Of a DNA stretch of 64,000 bases, positions 56,509 through 64,000 are shown piece after piece (within the stretch, counting starts at the first letter, position 1; each line of letters begins with the position of its first letter). The stretch covers positions 63,387 through 127,386 of the forward strand of contig NZ_LMOV01000001.1 of the NCBI RefSeq assembly GCF_001424265.1, read 5' to 3'. The stretch is from Acidovorax sp. Leaf160. Lineage in GTDB: Bacteria; Pseudomonadota; Gammaproteobacteria; Burkholderiales; Burkholderiaceae_C. The notes beneath the pieces were generated by a model, which was given only the letters and a program-made list of their open reading frames with translations, was not told the origin of the DNA and did no database searches. Position numbers and translations under genes: made by a program.

Positions 56509-58287
56509 ATGGTGGCCGAGGCGCTGCGCGCCGCCGCCGAATCGGCCGGCCACCGGCTGGCCCTCAGCGTGCACAGCAGCCTGGGCACGCAGGGTGCTTT
56601 CAGCGACGCCGAACTCGCCGCCGCCGAGGCCGTCATCGTGGCCGCGGACATGCCGGTGGACCGGCATGACCTGCTGGGCCAGCTCACCGCACCCGTGCAT
56701 GAGGCCTCGCCCCAGGCGGTGCTGGACGACGCGGCCCGCGTGGTGCGCGAGGCCCTCGCCCGCTCCAACGCCAGCGCTGCGGGCGCTGCGGGCGCTGCGG
56801 CCCCTGCAGCCGCTGCGGCACCGCTCGCCGCGCCCGAGGCTGCCGCCCCGGCATCCACCGGTCCGCTGAACATCGTCGCCATCACCTCGTGCCCCACCGG
56901 CGTGGCCCACACCTTCATGGCGGCCGAGGCGCTGGAGCAGGGCGCGCGCGCACTGGGCCACAGCATCAAGGTGGAAACGCAGGGCTCGGTCGGCGCGCAG
57001 AACGCGCTCACCGCCGCCGAGATCGCCGCCGCCGACCTGGTGGTGATCGCGGCCGACACCCAGGTCAACCGCGACCGCTTCGCCGGCAAGCGTCTCTACG
57101 CCACCGGCACCAAGGCCGCCATTCACGACGCGGCGGCGGTCTTCGCCCAGGCGCGGGCGCAAGGCCAGGTGTGGGGCGGCGCGGCGGCGGCACCGACCGC
57201 CGGGGGCGCGGCTGCGACTACGGCCGCGGCAGCGCCGGCTGCGGCCCAGCGCGAATCCGCCGGTGCCTACAAGCACCTGATGACCGGGGTCTCGTTCATG
57301 CTGCCCTTCGTGGTGGCGGGCGGCCTGCTGATCGCGCTGGCCTTCGCGCTGGGCGGCATCTATGTCTATGACGACGCGCACAAGGGCACGCTGGGCTGGG
57401 TGCTGTTCCAGGTCGGCGCCAAGGCGGGCTTCGCGCTCATGCTGCCGGCGCTGGCGGGCTACATCGCCTATTCCATCGCCGACCGACCCGGCATCGCGCC
57501 CGGCATGATCGGCGGCATGCTGGCCGGCACCGTGGGCGCCGGTTTCCTGGGTGCCATCGCCGCTGGTTTCATCGCAGGTTACGCCGTGCACTGGCTCAAC
57601 CGCCTCATCCGCCTGCCGCGCGGGCTCGACGGGTTGAAGCCCGTGCTGATCCTGCCGCTCCTGGGCGCGGCCATCGTCGGCGTGCTGATGCTGATGGTGA
57701 TCGGCACGCCCATCGCCGCCGTGATGGGCGCCCTCACCGACTGGCTCAAGGGCCTGCAGACCGGCAGCGCCGTGCTGCTGGGCATCATCCTGGGCGCCAT
57801 GATGGCCTTCGACATGGGCGGCCCGGTGAACAAGGCAGCCTATGTGTTCGCCACCACCCTCATCGCCAGCGGCGTGGCCAACCCCATGGCCGCTGCGATG
57901 GCTGCCGGCATGACGCCGCCGCTGGGCATCGCCCTGGCGTGCTGGCTGTTCAAGAGCCGCTTCACGGCCGAAGAGCGCGAAGCCTCCAAGGCCGCCGCCG
58001 TGCTCGGGCTGGCCTTCATCACCGAAGGCGCGATTCCCTTCGTGGCGCGCGACCCGCTGCGCGTGATCCCGGCCTGCGTGCTGGGATCGGCGGTGGCGGG
58101 TGGGCTGTCCATGGCCTGGAACATCGGCCTGCAGGCCCCGCACGGCGGCATCTTCGTGCTGGCCATTCCGAACGCGGTGAACCACGTGCTGCTGTACGCC
58201 GCCGCCATCGCGGCCGGCGCCGTGGTCACGGGCGTGGCGCTGGGCCTCTTCAAGAAGCGCGTGACGGCGCCAGGAGCCGCCGTATGA
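56509..58287 (+). CDS. fruA: Fructose-specific PTS permease EIIB'BC, N-terminus interrupted by a stop
   Basis: The frame from 56509 gives 592 residues of the fructose permease. A degenerate EIIB-like domain lies at the N-terminus (missing its first 18 residues because of the stop at 56461), then a Pro/Ala linker. The active EIIB follows (IVAITSCPTGVAHTFMAAEA, phospho-Cys128). The EIIC membrane domain begins near HLMTGVSFMLPFVVAGGLLIALAFALGG and includes GGPVNKAAYVFATT and FITEGAIPF. EIIC moves fructose inward and EIIB phosphorylates it at C1. Translation might re-initiate at ATG 56509, which has no ribosome-binding site. The truncated domain lacks the catalytic Cys anyway, so function might survive. 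It overlaps the next gene by ATGA. Confidence 0.9.
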   Translation: MVAEALRAAAESAGHRLALSVHSSLGTQGAFSDAELAAAEAVIVAADMPVDRHDLLGQLTAPVHEASPQAVLDDAARVVREALARSNASAAGAAGAAAPAAAAAPLAAPEAAAPASTGPLNIVAITSCPTGVAHTFMAAEALEQGARALGHSIKVETQGSVGAQNALTAAEIAAADLVVIAADTQVNRDRFAGKRLYATGTKAAIHDAAAVFAQARAQGQVWGGAAAAPTAGGAAATTAAAAPAAAQRESAGAYKHLMTGVSFMLPFVVAGGLLIALAFALGGIYVYDDAHKGTLGWVLFQVGAKAGFALMLPALAGYIAYSIADRPGIAPGMIGGMLAGTVGAGFLGAIAAGFIAGYAVHWLNRLIRLPRGLDGLKPVLILPLLGAAIVGVLMLMVIGTPIAAVMGALTDWLKGLQTGSAVLLGIILGAMMAFDMGGPVNKAAYVFATTLIASGVANPMAAAMAAGMTPPLGIALACWLFKSRFTAEEREASKAAAVLGLAFITEGAIPFVARDPLRVIPACVLGSAVAGGLSMAWNIGLQAPHGGIFVLAIPNAVNHVLLYAAAIAAGAVVTGVALGLFKKRVTAPGAAV

Positions 58288-59105
58288 CGCTGCGGCTGAC
58301 CCGGGACACGCAGCTGTGCATGTCCCTGGCCGCGCGGCCGAGCAACATCGGCACGCGGTTCCACAACTTTCTGTATGAAGAGCTGGGCCTGGACTACGTC
58401 TACAAGGCCTTCACCACCACCGACCTGCCGGCCGCCATCGCCGGCGTGCGCGCCCTGGGCGTGCGCGGCTGCGCCATCTCCATGCCGTTCAAGGAAGCGG
58501 TGATTTCGCTGGCCGACGCGCTCGACCCATCCGCCGCCCGGCTGCAATCGGTGAACACGCTGGTGAACGACGGCGGGCGCCTGACGGCCTACAACACTGA
58601 CTACCTGGCCGTGCGCGCGCTGCTGGAGCGGCATGCGGTGCCGCCCGGCCTGCGCGTGGCGCTGCGCGGCAGCGGTGGCATGGCGCGGGCGGTGCAGGCG
58701 GCCCTGGTCGACGCGGGGTTGGTGCAGGGGGTCGTCATCGCGCGCAACGAACCTGCAGGCCGCGCACTGGCTGCCGCCGGCGGCTACCGCTGGCAGGATG
58801 AAACGGACCCCGTCGAGGCCGATGTGCTGGTCAATGCCACGCCCATCGGCATGGCGGGGGGTACTGCCGCCGAGGCCCTGGCGTTCACGCCGGCCCAGGT
58901 GGCGGCTGCGGCATGGGTATTCGACGTGGTGGCGATGCCGGCCGAAACCCCGCTGATCGCCGAGGCGCGTCGCCAGGGCCGCCCGGTCATCACGGGCGCC
59001 GAGGTGATCGCGCTGCAGGCGGCGGAGCAGTTCGCGCTGTATACCGGGGTGCGTCTGATGGATGCGCAGGTAGAGCGCGCCTCGGCCTTCGCTCGGGGTA
59101 GTTGA
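58284..59105 (+). CDS. Shikimate dehydrogenase-like protein (SDH-L type)
   Basis: A 273-residue oxidoreductase of the AroE superfamily. It starts DTQLCMSLAARPSNIGTRFHN, where AroE has the SxS shikimate motif; only parts are kept, as in the SDH-L (HI0607-like) group. The Lys-Asp pair is conserved in SMPFKEAV and YNTDYLAV, and the NADP loop is RGSGGMARAVQAALVDAG. So it may use a related but different substrate. Its ATG overlaps the fruA stop (ATGA) and has its own CCAGGAG, so it is the fourth gene of the fru operon. A link with fructose use is unexplained. Confidence 0.9.
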   Translation: MTLRLTRDTQLCMSLAARPSNIGTRFHNFLYEELGLDYVYKAFTTTDLPAAIAGVRALGVRGCAISMPFKEAVISLADALDPSAARLQSVNTLVNDGGRLTAYNTDYLAVRALLERHAVPPGLRVALRGSGGMARAVQAALVDAGLVQGVVIARNEPAGRALAAAGGYRWQDETDPVEADVLVNATPIGMAGGTAAEALAFTPAQVAAAAWVFDVVAMPAETPLIAEARRQGRPVITGAEVIALQAAEQFALYTGVRLMDAQVERASAFARGS

Positions 59106-59163
59106 GCCGCGCGGCCGTTCCGGGCCGCGGGCGCATGGCGGCGACGTGTGCCGTAAGTTCCCG

Positions 59164-59721
59164 TCAGTGGCCGGCGCAGGTGGGCTGCGCCAGGGTGCTG
59201 GCCAGCTCCCACAGCGACCCCATCTGCCCCGAATGGAACAGCAGCGGCGCCACTTCGCTGCGCGTGAACCGTTCGATGCGGCCCAGCAGCACGGTGTGGT
59301 CGCCCTCCTGGTGGCGTGAGTAGGTGCTGCATTCGAACGTCGCCACGCTCTCGCGCAGGCGGAGGCAACCGTTGGCGGCGCTATCGAAATCACCCTCGAA
59401 GCGCTCGAACTTGTCCGGCGCGGGCTTGGCGAAGTGCCAGGCGAGTTCGCGCTGCGAAGCCGCCAGCACGCTCAGGTTGAAGGCCCGGGCCGTCAGGAAG
59501 GCGTCGGCGCTGCGCGCGTCGTCGCGGATGCTCCAGAGCAGCAGGGGCGGGTCGAGGGAGACGGACGCGAAGGAATTGATGGTCATGCCTTCGCGCTTGC
59601 CATCCGGCGTGGCGGTGGTGACCAGGCACACGCCCGTGGGGAATGCGCCGAGCGCCTGCCGCAGCGCGCGCGCATCGACCGTATCGGCTGCGTCGCCGGT
59701 GATGAAGGCCCAGGAATACAT
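59164..59721 (-). CDS. Flavin reductase family protein (monooxygenase reductase component)
   Basis: A 185-residue FMN/FAD reductase of the HpaC-like fold. RQALGAFPTGVCLVTTATPDGKREGMTINSFASVSLDPPLLLWS is the family hallmark; GDHTVLLGRIERF near the C-terminus is also typical. It provides reduced flavin to a partner oxygenase. It lies 25 bp downstream of the flavin monooxygenase gene on the same strand, so the two form a two-component enzyme. It is convergent with the fru operon (58 bp). Confidence 0.93.
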   Translation of the reverse strand: MYSWAFITGDAADTVDARALRQALGAFPTGVCLVTTATPDGKREGMTINSFASVSLDPPLLLWSIRDDARSADAFLTARAFNLSVLAASQRELAWHFAKPAPDKFERFEGDFDSAANGCLRLRESVATFECSTYSRHQEGDHTVLLGRIERFTRSEVAPLLFHSGQMGSLWELASTLAQPTCAGH

Positions 59722-59746
59722 GCGTGGCTCCGTGCTCGTGTTGTTC

Positions 59747-61015
59747 TCAATACTGGCCCTTGGGCTCTAGGCCCAGGAGGTATTGGCCGACCATCGAGGA
59801 CACGGCGTCCCAATTCAGGCTGATGTGCCGAGAAATGGCGTTCGCGTCGCGCCACATGCGCTGGATGGGCTGGTCCAGCGCCAGGCCTGCGCCGCCCACG
59901 CTGGCGAAAACTGCTTCCACCGCATCGCGCGAGAGGCGCGCGGCGAAGGCGTGGTCGCGCCGGTTGCGGATGCGCTGCGCGACGTCGATGGCCCGGCCGT
60001 CCATGGCCATCTGCTCGACCTGCGCGGTATCGCGGTAGATCAGCAGGCGGGCAGCGTCCACGCTGGCCGATGCCTCTGCCAGGCGTGACTGCACCGGGAA
60101 GAATTCGCTCAGCCGGTTGCCGCCGCCCGAGACCGCGCCGCGCGTCACCCGCACGCCCGCCAGCTCGATCAGCGCGTCCACCGCGCCCTGGGCGGTGCCC
60201 AGGATCGGCGAGGTCAGGCACACCGGCACGGCCGACAGGAATGGGATGCGGTAGATCGGATTGGTGTTCACCCGCGCGCCGGGCGGCTGGTTGGATGACG
60301 CCTCGGCGAAGGTCAGCTTGCGGTGGGCGGGAATGAAGAGCGGCTGGTCGATGACGATGGCCTTGGAGCCGGTGCCTGCCTGGCCGGCGACGTGCCAGTT
60401 GTCCATGATCTGCCAGTCCGCACGCGGCGCCAGCAGGAAGCCGGCGGACGACGGAGCGCCCTTGTCTTCGGGCGGGAACTGCACGCCCAGCAGCGCCCAC
60501 TGCGAGTTGTCCACGTTGGAGGCGAAGAGCCACTTGCCTTGCACGAGGTAGCCGCCATCGACCTTCTGCGCCATCGTGGCCGGCGCATACGATCCGCACA
60601 CGATGGCCGACGGGTCGCTGCGCCACACGTCGTCCTGCGCCTCCTCGGGGAACGTGCCCACCAGCCACTGGTGGATGGCGCCCAGCGAGCAGCCCCAGGC
60701 CGACGACGTGCAACCACGCGCCAGTTCGCTCACCACGTCGATGAAGGCGGTGAAGCCGTATTCGTAGCCGCCGTAGCGCGCTGGCTGCATGAGCTTGAAG
60801 AAGCCCGCGTCGTGGAAGGCGCGGGTCGTTTCCTCGGAGACGCGGCGGTCCCGCTCCGTCTGCTCGGCCCGCGCCCGCAGCACTGGGACCAGATTGCTTG
60901 CGGATGCAACGATCGAGGCCAGGGGTGGTGCGCCCTCGAAGGGCGACCGGCGACCAGGGGCGGGCAGATCCACATGGTTGAACTCGGCGAAGGGATGGGC
61001 GGCTGCGCGGGTCAT
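59747..61015 (-). CDS. Flavin-dependent monooxygenase, acyl-CoA dehydrogenase fold (aromatic hydroxylase component)
   Basis: A 422-residue oxygenase of the HsaA/HpaH-like class D flavin monooxygenases. SEETTRAFHDAGFFKLMQPARYGGYE and GCTSSAWGCSLGAIHQWL in the N-terminal part, GKWLFASNVDNSQWALLG in the middle and SVGGAGLALDQPIQRMWRDANAISRHISLNWD at the end are family features. It uses reduced flavin from the adjacent reductase to hydroxylate a phenol. With maleylacetate reductase nearby, a resorcinol- or related phenol hydroxylase feeding hydroxyquinol cleavage is the best guess. The MarR-type gene is divergent 154 bp away. Confidence 0.9.
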   Translation of the reverse strand: MTRAAAHPFAEFNHVDLPAPGRRSPFEGAPPLASIVASASNLVPVLRARAEQTERDRRVSEETTRAFHDAGFFKLMQPARYGGYEYGFTAFIDVVSELARGCTSSAWGCSLGAIHQWLVGTFPEEAQDDVWRSDPSAIVCGSYAPATMAQKVDGGYLVQGKWLFASNVDNSQWALLGVQFPPEDKGAPSSAGFLLAPRADWQIMDNWHVAGQAGTGSKAIVIDQPLFIPAHRKLTFAEASSNQPPGARVNTNPIYRIPFLSAVPVCLTSPILGTAQGAVDALIELAGVRVTRGAVSGGGNRLSEFFPVQSRLAEASASVDAARLLIYRDTAQVEQMAMDGRAIDVAQRIRNRRDHAFAARLSRDAVEAVFASVGGAGLALDQPIQRMWRDANAISRHISLNWDAVSSMVGQYLLGLEPKGQY

Positions 61016-61078
61016 GGGTGTCTCCGATGAAATGATCAGAACCGGTGTTCTGTGGGGTAATTGGAGGCCTTTTTATTT

Positions 61079-61091
61079 GCGTTTGCAAGTA
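61079..61091. promoter_or_regulatory. Candidate operator for the MarR-type regulator
   Basis: GCGTTTGCAAGTA occurs here in the divergent promoter region and recurs inverted as CACTTGCAAATGC at 61273-61285 in the first part of the MarR gene (11 of 13 positions agree). The surrounding TTATTTGC...AAGTAAATAA has imperfect dyad symmetry. Confidence 0.4.
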
Positions 61092-61169
61092 AATAAATCT
61101 CGGGGTTTTCACGCATGACGGCGGGGTCTTCGGTCGCAGGTGTGTGTCGCCATGCCGGTAAGATGGGGC

Positions 61170-61736
61170 ATGGTTACTGGAAAAGAGACTCCCGCGGCCC
61201 CCAAGACTGCTTCCCCTCCGACTTCCAAGGCACCTGGGCGCATGGTGGGGGACCCGGACACCGTCGTGAAATCACTTGCAAATGCAGGCAAGGAGACGCA
61301 GCTCGATCTCGAGCGCGCCATCCCGTACCTGCTGGCGCGTGCGGGTTCGCGCATGGGCCAATCCTTCAGCCGCGAGCTGCGGCAGTTCGAGCTGTCGCTG
61401 ACGGACTGGCGGGTGTGCGTGGCGCTGCACCACCAGCCCCGTCAGCGGCTTTCCGACCTGGCGCTGCACACCTCGACGGAGCCTTCCACGCTGTCGCGCG
61501 TCGTCGACGGGCTGCTGCAGCGCGGCCTGGTGGTGCGAGGCCGCTCGGGCAAGGATGCCCGCGCGCTGGCGCTGAGCCTGACCCCGGCGGGGCACGACCT
61601 GACGCTGCGCATCATTCCGCTGGCCCAGCTCTACGAGCGCGTTTCCCTGGGCGGGCTGACCCATGCGCAGGCCGAGTCGCTGCGCGACATGTTGCGCCTG
61701 CTCTACGACAACCTCGCCGCGCTGGACCGGGAATGA
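61170..61736 (+). CDS. MarR family transcriptional regulator
   Basis: A 188-residue winged-helix regulator. After about 45 low-complexity residues the family part reads AIPYLLARAGSRMGQSFSRELRQFELSLTDWRVCVAL, followed by the recognition helix TSTEPSTLSRVVDGLLQRGLVVRGRSGKDARALALSLT. The start is uncertain: ATG 61170 is used, and ATG 61242 or GTG 61266 are alternatives nearer the conserved part. It is divergent from the two-component monooxygenase, which it probably represses, as a MarR-type regulator does in known resorcinol clusters. The LysR gene follows 31 bp downstream. Confidence 0.88.
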   Translation: MVTGKETPAAPKTASPPTSKAPGRMVGDPDTVVKSLANAGKETQLDLERAIPYLLARAGSRMGQSFSRELRQFELSLTDWRVCVALHHQPRQRLSDLALHTSTEPSTLSRVVDGLLQRGLVVRGRSGKDARALALSLTPAGHDLTLRIIPLAQLYERVSLGGLTHAQAESLRDMLRLLYDNLAALDRE

Positions 61737-61767
61737 GCGGCGTCGGCGCCGGCAAGGAGGCTTCGCA

Positions 61768-62730
61768 GTGAACATCCAGTCGATCGACCTGAACCTGTTC
61801 CTGGTCTTCCAGGCCATCTACGCAACCCGCAGCGTCACGCTGGCGGGCGAGCGGCTGGGCATGACGCAGTCGGCGGTGAGCAATGCGCTCAAGCGCATGC
61901 GCGAGCGTTTCAACGACGTGCTGTTCGTGCGCTCGGCGGAGGGCATGGTGCCCACGCCGCTGGCCGAGCGACTCATCGGCCCGGTGGAGGAGGGGCTCGC
62001 CTGCTTCGGGCAGGCCGTGGACCAGGGCCGCACTTTCGAGGCGGGCACCTCCGGGCGCCTGTTCCGCATCGCGGTCAACGACATCGGCCAGCTGGTGATG
62101 ATGCCCCGGCTGCTCCTGTTGGCGCGAGGCCTGGCGCCGGGCGTGCGCTTCGAGACGGTGGACGTGCCGCGCACCGAGGCCCGCCAGCGCATGCTGCACG
62201 GGCAGATCGACGTCGCGCTGGGCAGCTGGGAGCCCATGGGCCCGTCGTTCTACCAGCAGCGGCTGTTCGACGAGACCTTCGTGGTGCTCGTGTCCCGCGC
62301 GTCGCCGCTGGGCGCGCGGCGAGCCATCACGCTGGACGACTATCTGGAGGCCGAGCACATCGCCTACCGGCCGCGCGGCACCACCGACCACCAACTGCAG
62401 CAGGCGCTGGAACGGGTGGGCGCGCTCGACCGCCGCCGCGTGGTGCTCACCGCAGCGCATTCGCTGGGCCTGTCGTCCATCGTCGCCACCACCGGCCTGG
62501 TGCTGACGGCTCCGCAGCGGCTCGCGCAGGCCATGGTCGCCTCCCGCTCGGACCTGCACATCCTGGGGGCGCCGTTCGAGGTGGCGCCGTTTGAGATCAG
62601 CCAGCAGTGGCACGAGCGCTTCCACCAGGACAGCGGCAACCGGTGGCTGCGCGAAATGATGTTCGGCCTGTTCCACGAGAAGTCCCGGCGGGCGCTGGAC
62701 CCCGGGGCCGAGGCAGCGCCGGGCGCCTAG
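61768..62730 (+). CDS. LysR family transcriptional regulator
   Basis: A 320-residue regulator. The winged helix is NLFLVFQAIYATRSVTLAGERLGMTQSAVSNALKRMRE and the co-inducer domain follows (FRIAVNDIGQLVMMPRLLLLARG). The start is GTG 61768 with AAGGAGG 7 nt upstream; no ATG fits the family N-terminus. The type resembles NodD/LinR-like LysR proteins. It overlaps the convergent maleylacetate reductase gene by 4 bp (CTAG). It may activate the neighbouring degradation genes in response to a pathway intermediate. Confidence 0.92.
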   Translation: MNIQSIDLNLFLVFQAIYATRSVTLAGERLGMTQSAVSNALKRMRERFNDVLFVRSAEGMVPTPLAERLIGPVEEGLACFGQAVDQGRTFEAGTSGRLFRIAVNDIGQLVMMPRLLLLARGLAPGVRFETVDVPRTEARQRMLHGQIDVALGSWEPMGPSFYQQRLFDETFVVLVSRASPLGARRAITLDDYLEAEHIAYRPRGTTDHQLQQALERVGALDRRRVVLTAAHSLGLSSIVATTGLVLTAPQRLAQAMVASRSDLHILGAPFEVAPFEISQQWHERFHQDSGNRWLREMMFGLFHEKSRRALDPGAEAAPGA

Positions 62731-63788
62731 GCGGGAGGCCTGCCGTGGAAGGCGGCCTCCAGCAGTGCCCGCAGCGCGGCCCGCTGCAGGGGCCGTGGAT
62801 TGGGGTAGGGCTGGGACGCGGCCAGTTCCGCCGCTCGGTCCAAGCCCGACTCGGGCATGCCGATCTCCCGCAGCGACAGCGGCGCGCCGTGCTCTGCGGC
62901 GAGGCGGTGCAGGCCCAGGGGCGCGTCGTCCACGCCCAGCGCGCGCGCGATGCGTTCCATGGCCTGCGGTGCGGCGGCTGCGTTGTAGCGCATCGCATGG
63001 GGCAGGATCACGGCATGCACTTCGGCATGCGGCAGGCCGAAGCTGCCGCCCAGGGTGTGGCAGAGCTTGTGGTGCAGCCCCATGGAGACGGCCCCGAGCA
63101 CCGTGCCGCAGAGCCAGGCGCCGTACAGGGCCTGGCTGCGCGCGGGCAGGTCCCGCAGGTCGGCGCGCAGGGGCCGCAGCGCGGCGGAGCAGGCCCGGAT
63201 GCCTTCCTCGGCCATCAGGGCGGTGACCGGGTTGCCGTCGTGGGCGTACAGGCCCTCGCAGGCGTGGGCGATGGCGTTGAGCGTGCTGGTCACCGTGAGC
63301 GGCAGCGGCAGGGTGAGCGAGAGCGCGGCGTCGTACACCACCGTGCGCGGCAGCACGCGGGCGTCGCGCCCGGTCTTCTTCAGACCGGACTCGGTGATGC
63401 CGTAGATCGGCGTCGCCTCGCTGCCGGCGTAGGTGGTGGGCACGGCGACGATGGGCAGGCCGCTTTCCAGGGCGATGGCCTTGCCCAGGCCGATGGTCGA
63501 TCCGCCGCCCACGGCGAGCGCGCAGTCGGCTCCCAGCGCCGCGGCTTCCGCCCGGGCGCGGCGGGCCACTTCGATGGGCACGTGCATCTCGGCGCCGTCG
63601 AAGAGGCCGGCTACCCGGCCGGGCAGACGCTGCGCGACGACTTCGGCCTGGGCGCGCTGATTCGGGGTGCACATCACCAGGGCGCGCCGCACGCCCAGGC
63701 GGTCCAGTTCCTCGGGCAGGCGGTCGAGGCTGCCGGCGCCGAAGACGATGCGCGACGGGCTGGCGGCATAGGAGAAGGGAGTCATCAT
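62727..63788 (-). CDS. Maleylacetate reductase
   Basis: A 353-residue iron-type alcohol dehydrogenase family enzyme that reduces maleylacetate to 3-oxoadipate, the last step after ring cleavage of hydroxyquinol or chlorocatechols. FSYAASPSRIVFGAGSLDRLPEEL starts it, the nucleotide loop is AVGGGSTIGLGKAIAL, and VPTTYAGSEATPIYGIT plus the HHKLCHTLGGSFGLPHAEVHAVILPH metal-site region match this family. It overlaps the upstream Dabb gene (ATGATG), so the two are coupled. The ring-cleaving dioxygenase is expected just past the right edge. Confidence 0.93.
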   Translation of the reverse strand: MMTPFSYAASPSRIVFGAGSLDRLPEELDRLGVRRALVMCTPNQRAQAEVVAQRLPGRVAGLFDGAEMHVPIEVARRARAEAAALGADCALAVGGGSTIGLGKAIALESGLPIVAVPTTYAGSEATPIYGITESGLKKTGRDARVLPRTVVYDAALSLTLPLPLTVTSTLNAIAHACEGLYAHDGNPVTALMAEEGIRACSAALRPLRADLRDLPARSQALYGAWLCGTVLGAVSMGLHHKLCHTLGGSFGLPHAEVHAVILPHAMRYNAAAAPQAMERIARALGVDDAPLGLHRLAAEHGAPLSLREIGMPESGLDRAAELAASQPYPNPRPLQRAALRALLEAAFHGRPPA

Positions 63789-64000
63789 TGATCCGGATCG
63801 AGGAAGTAGTCCACCTGGTGGCGCGCGGTGCGCAGGTCGCCCAGCTCCTGGCGCACGCGCAGGTGTTCCGGGTGCGCGGCGTACCGCTCCAGGCTGGCGG
63901 CGTCCTCGAAGCGCATGGTCATCGCCACGTCGCAGGCATAGTCCACGCCGCTGACGTCGATGCCGATCTCCAGGTCGAGTAGCCCTGGAATGCGGCCCCG
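63785..64000 (-). CDS. Dabb family protein, C-terminal fragment
   Basis: The reverse strand is open from the right edge to a TGA at 63787-63785, giving 71 residues with no start in the window. The sequence IPGLLDLEIGIDVSGVDYA, then MRFEDAASLERYAAHPEHLR and the ending HQVDYFLDPDQ are the conserved half of a stress-responsive alpha/beta barrel (Dabb) protein. Such small dimeric proteins are common in aromatic degradation clusters. Its stop overlaps the start of maleylacetate reductase. Confidence 0.85.
   Translation of the reverse strand, partial: RGRIPGLLDLEIGIDVSGVDYACDVAMTMRFEDAASLERYAAHPEHLRVRQELGDLRTARHQVDYFLDPDQ

Overview
The window is GC-rich DNA, densely packed with genes on both strands. 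It carries no rRNA, tRNA, phage, insertion sequence or CRISPR array that I could find. The gene content points to a betaproteobacterium of the family Comamonadaceae, most like Acidovorax, Paracidovorax or a close relative. Supporting signs are paired tripartite-tricarboxylate (Bug) binding proteins, a DUF1840 protein, a PHA-system protein, a fused EIIA-HPr-EI fructose phosphotransferase, many chemoreceptors, aromatic and ketone catabolism genes, and two families of short dispersed repeats that I recall from this family. The genus is an inference.

Layout. 1-5.5 kb: N-terminus of a molybdopterin oxidoreductase, an amino-acid/amide-type binding protein, an M20 amidohydrolase, a chemoreceptor and an acyl-CoA-binding protein. 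5.5-12 kb: PHA-system protein coupled to a lipoprotein aminopeptidase, Tag glycosylase, two unrecognised proteins, DUF1840 and two Bug receptors. 12-21 kb: one catabolic/transport operon on the minus strand: long-chain acyl-CoA synthetase, livG, livH, a 43-residue ORF, livM, livK, livF, then a PaaK-like CoA ligase. It looks like an import-and-activate system for a carboxylic acid. 21-31 kb: ExeA/GspB type II secretion assembly pair, a Crp/Fnr-type regulator, a chemoreceptor, a cupredoxin coupled to a c-di-GMP phosphodiesterase, and a pseudouridine synthase. 31-40 kb: aqpZ, htpG, a compact exosortase H/IPTL-CTERM protein-sorting locus, srkA and ohrR-ohr. 40-50 kb: hydroxybutyryl-CoA dehydrogenase, a frameshifted GMC oxidoreductase, cyanase, purT, a chemoreceptor, and a Baeyer-Villiger monooxygenase / hydrolase / SDR cassette followed by an AraC regulator. 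51-59 kb: fructose PTS regulon (LacI-type repressor, divergent fruB-fruK-fruA and a shikimate-dehydrogenase-like gene). 59-64 kb: a two-component flavin monooxygenase with MarR and LysR regulators, maleylacetate reductase and a Dabb protein. This resembles resorcinol/hydroxyquinol catabolism and continues past the right edge.

Most notable are: the XrtH locus with a single IPTL-CTERM substrate next to its sortase and associated membrane protein; an in-frame stop at codon 3 of fruA; a coupled small ORF between livH and livM that repeats the LivH C-terminus; a Gly-Pro repeat inserted in an EAL domain; a dispersed intergenic repeat translated inside srkA; and two identical FruR-type operators in the divergent fru region.
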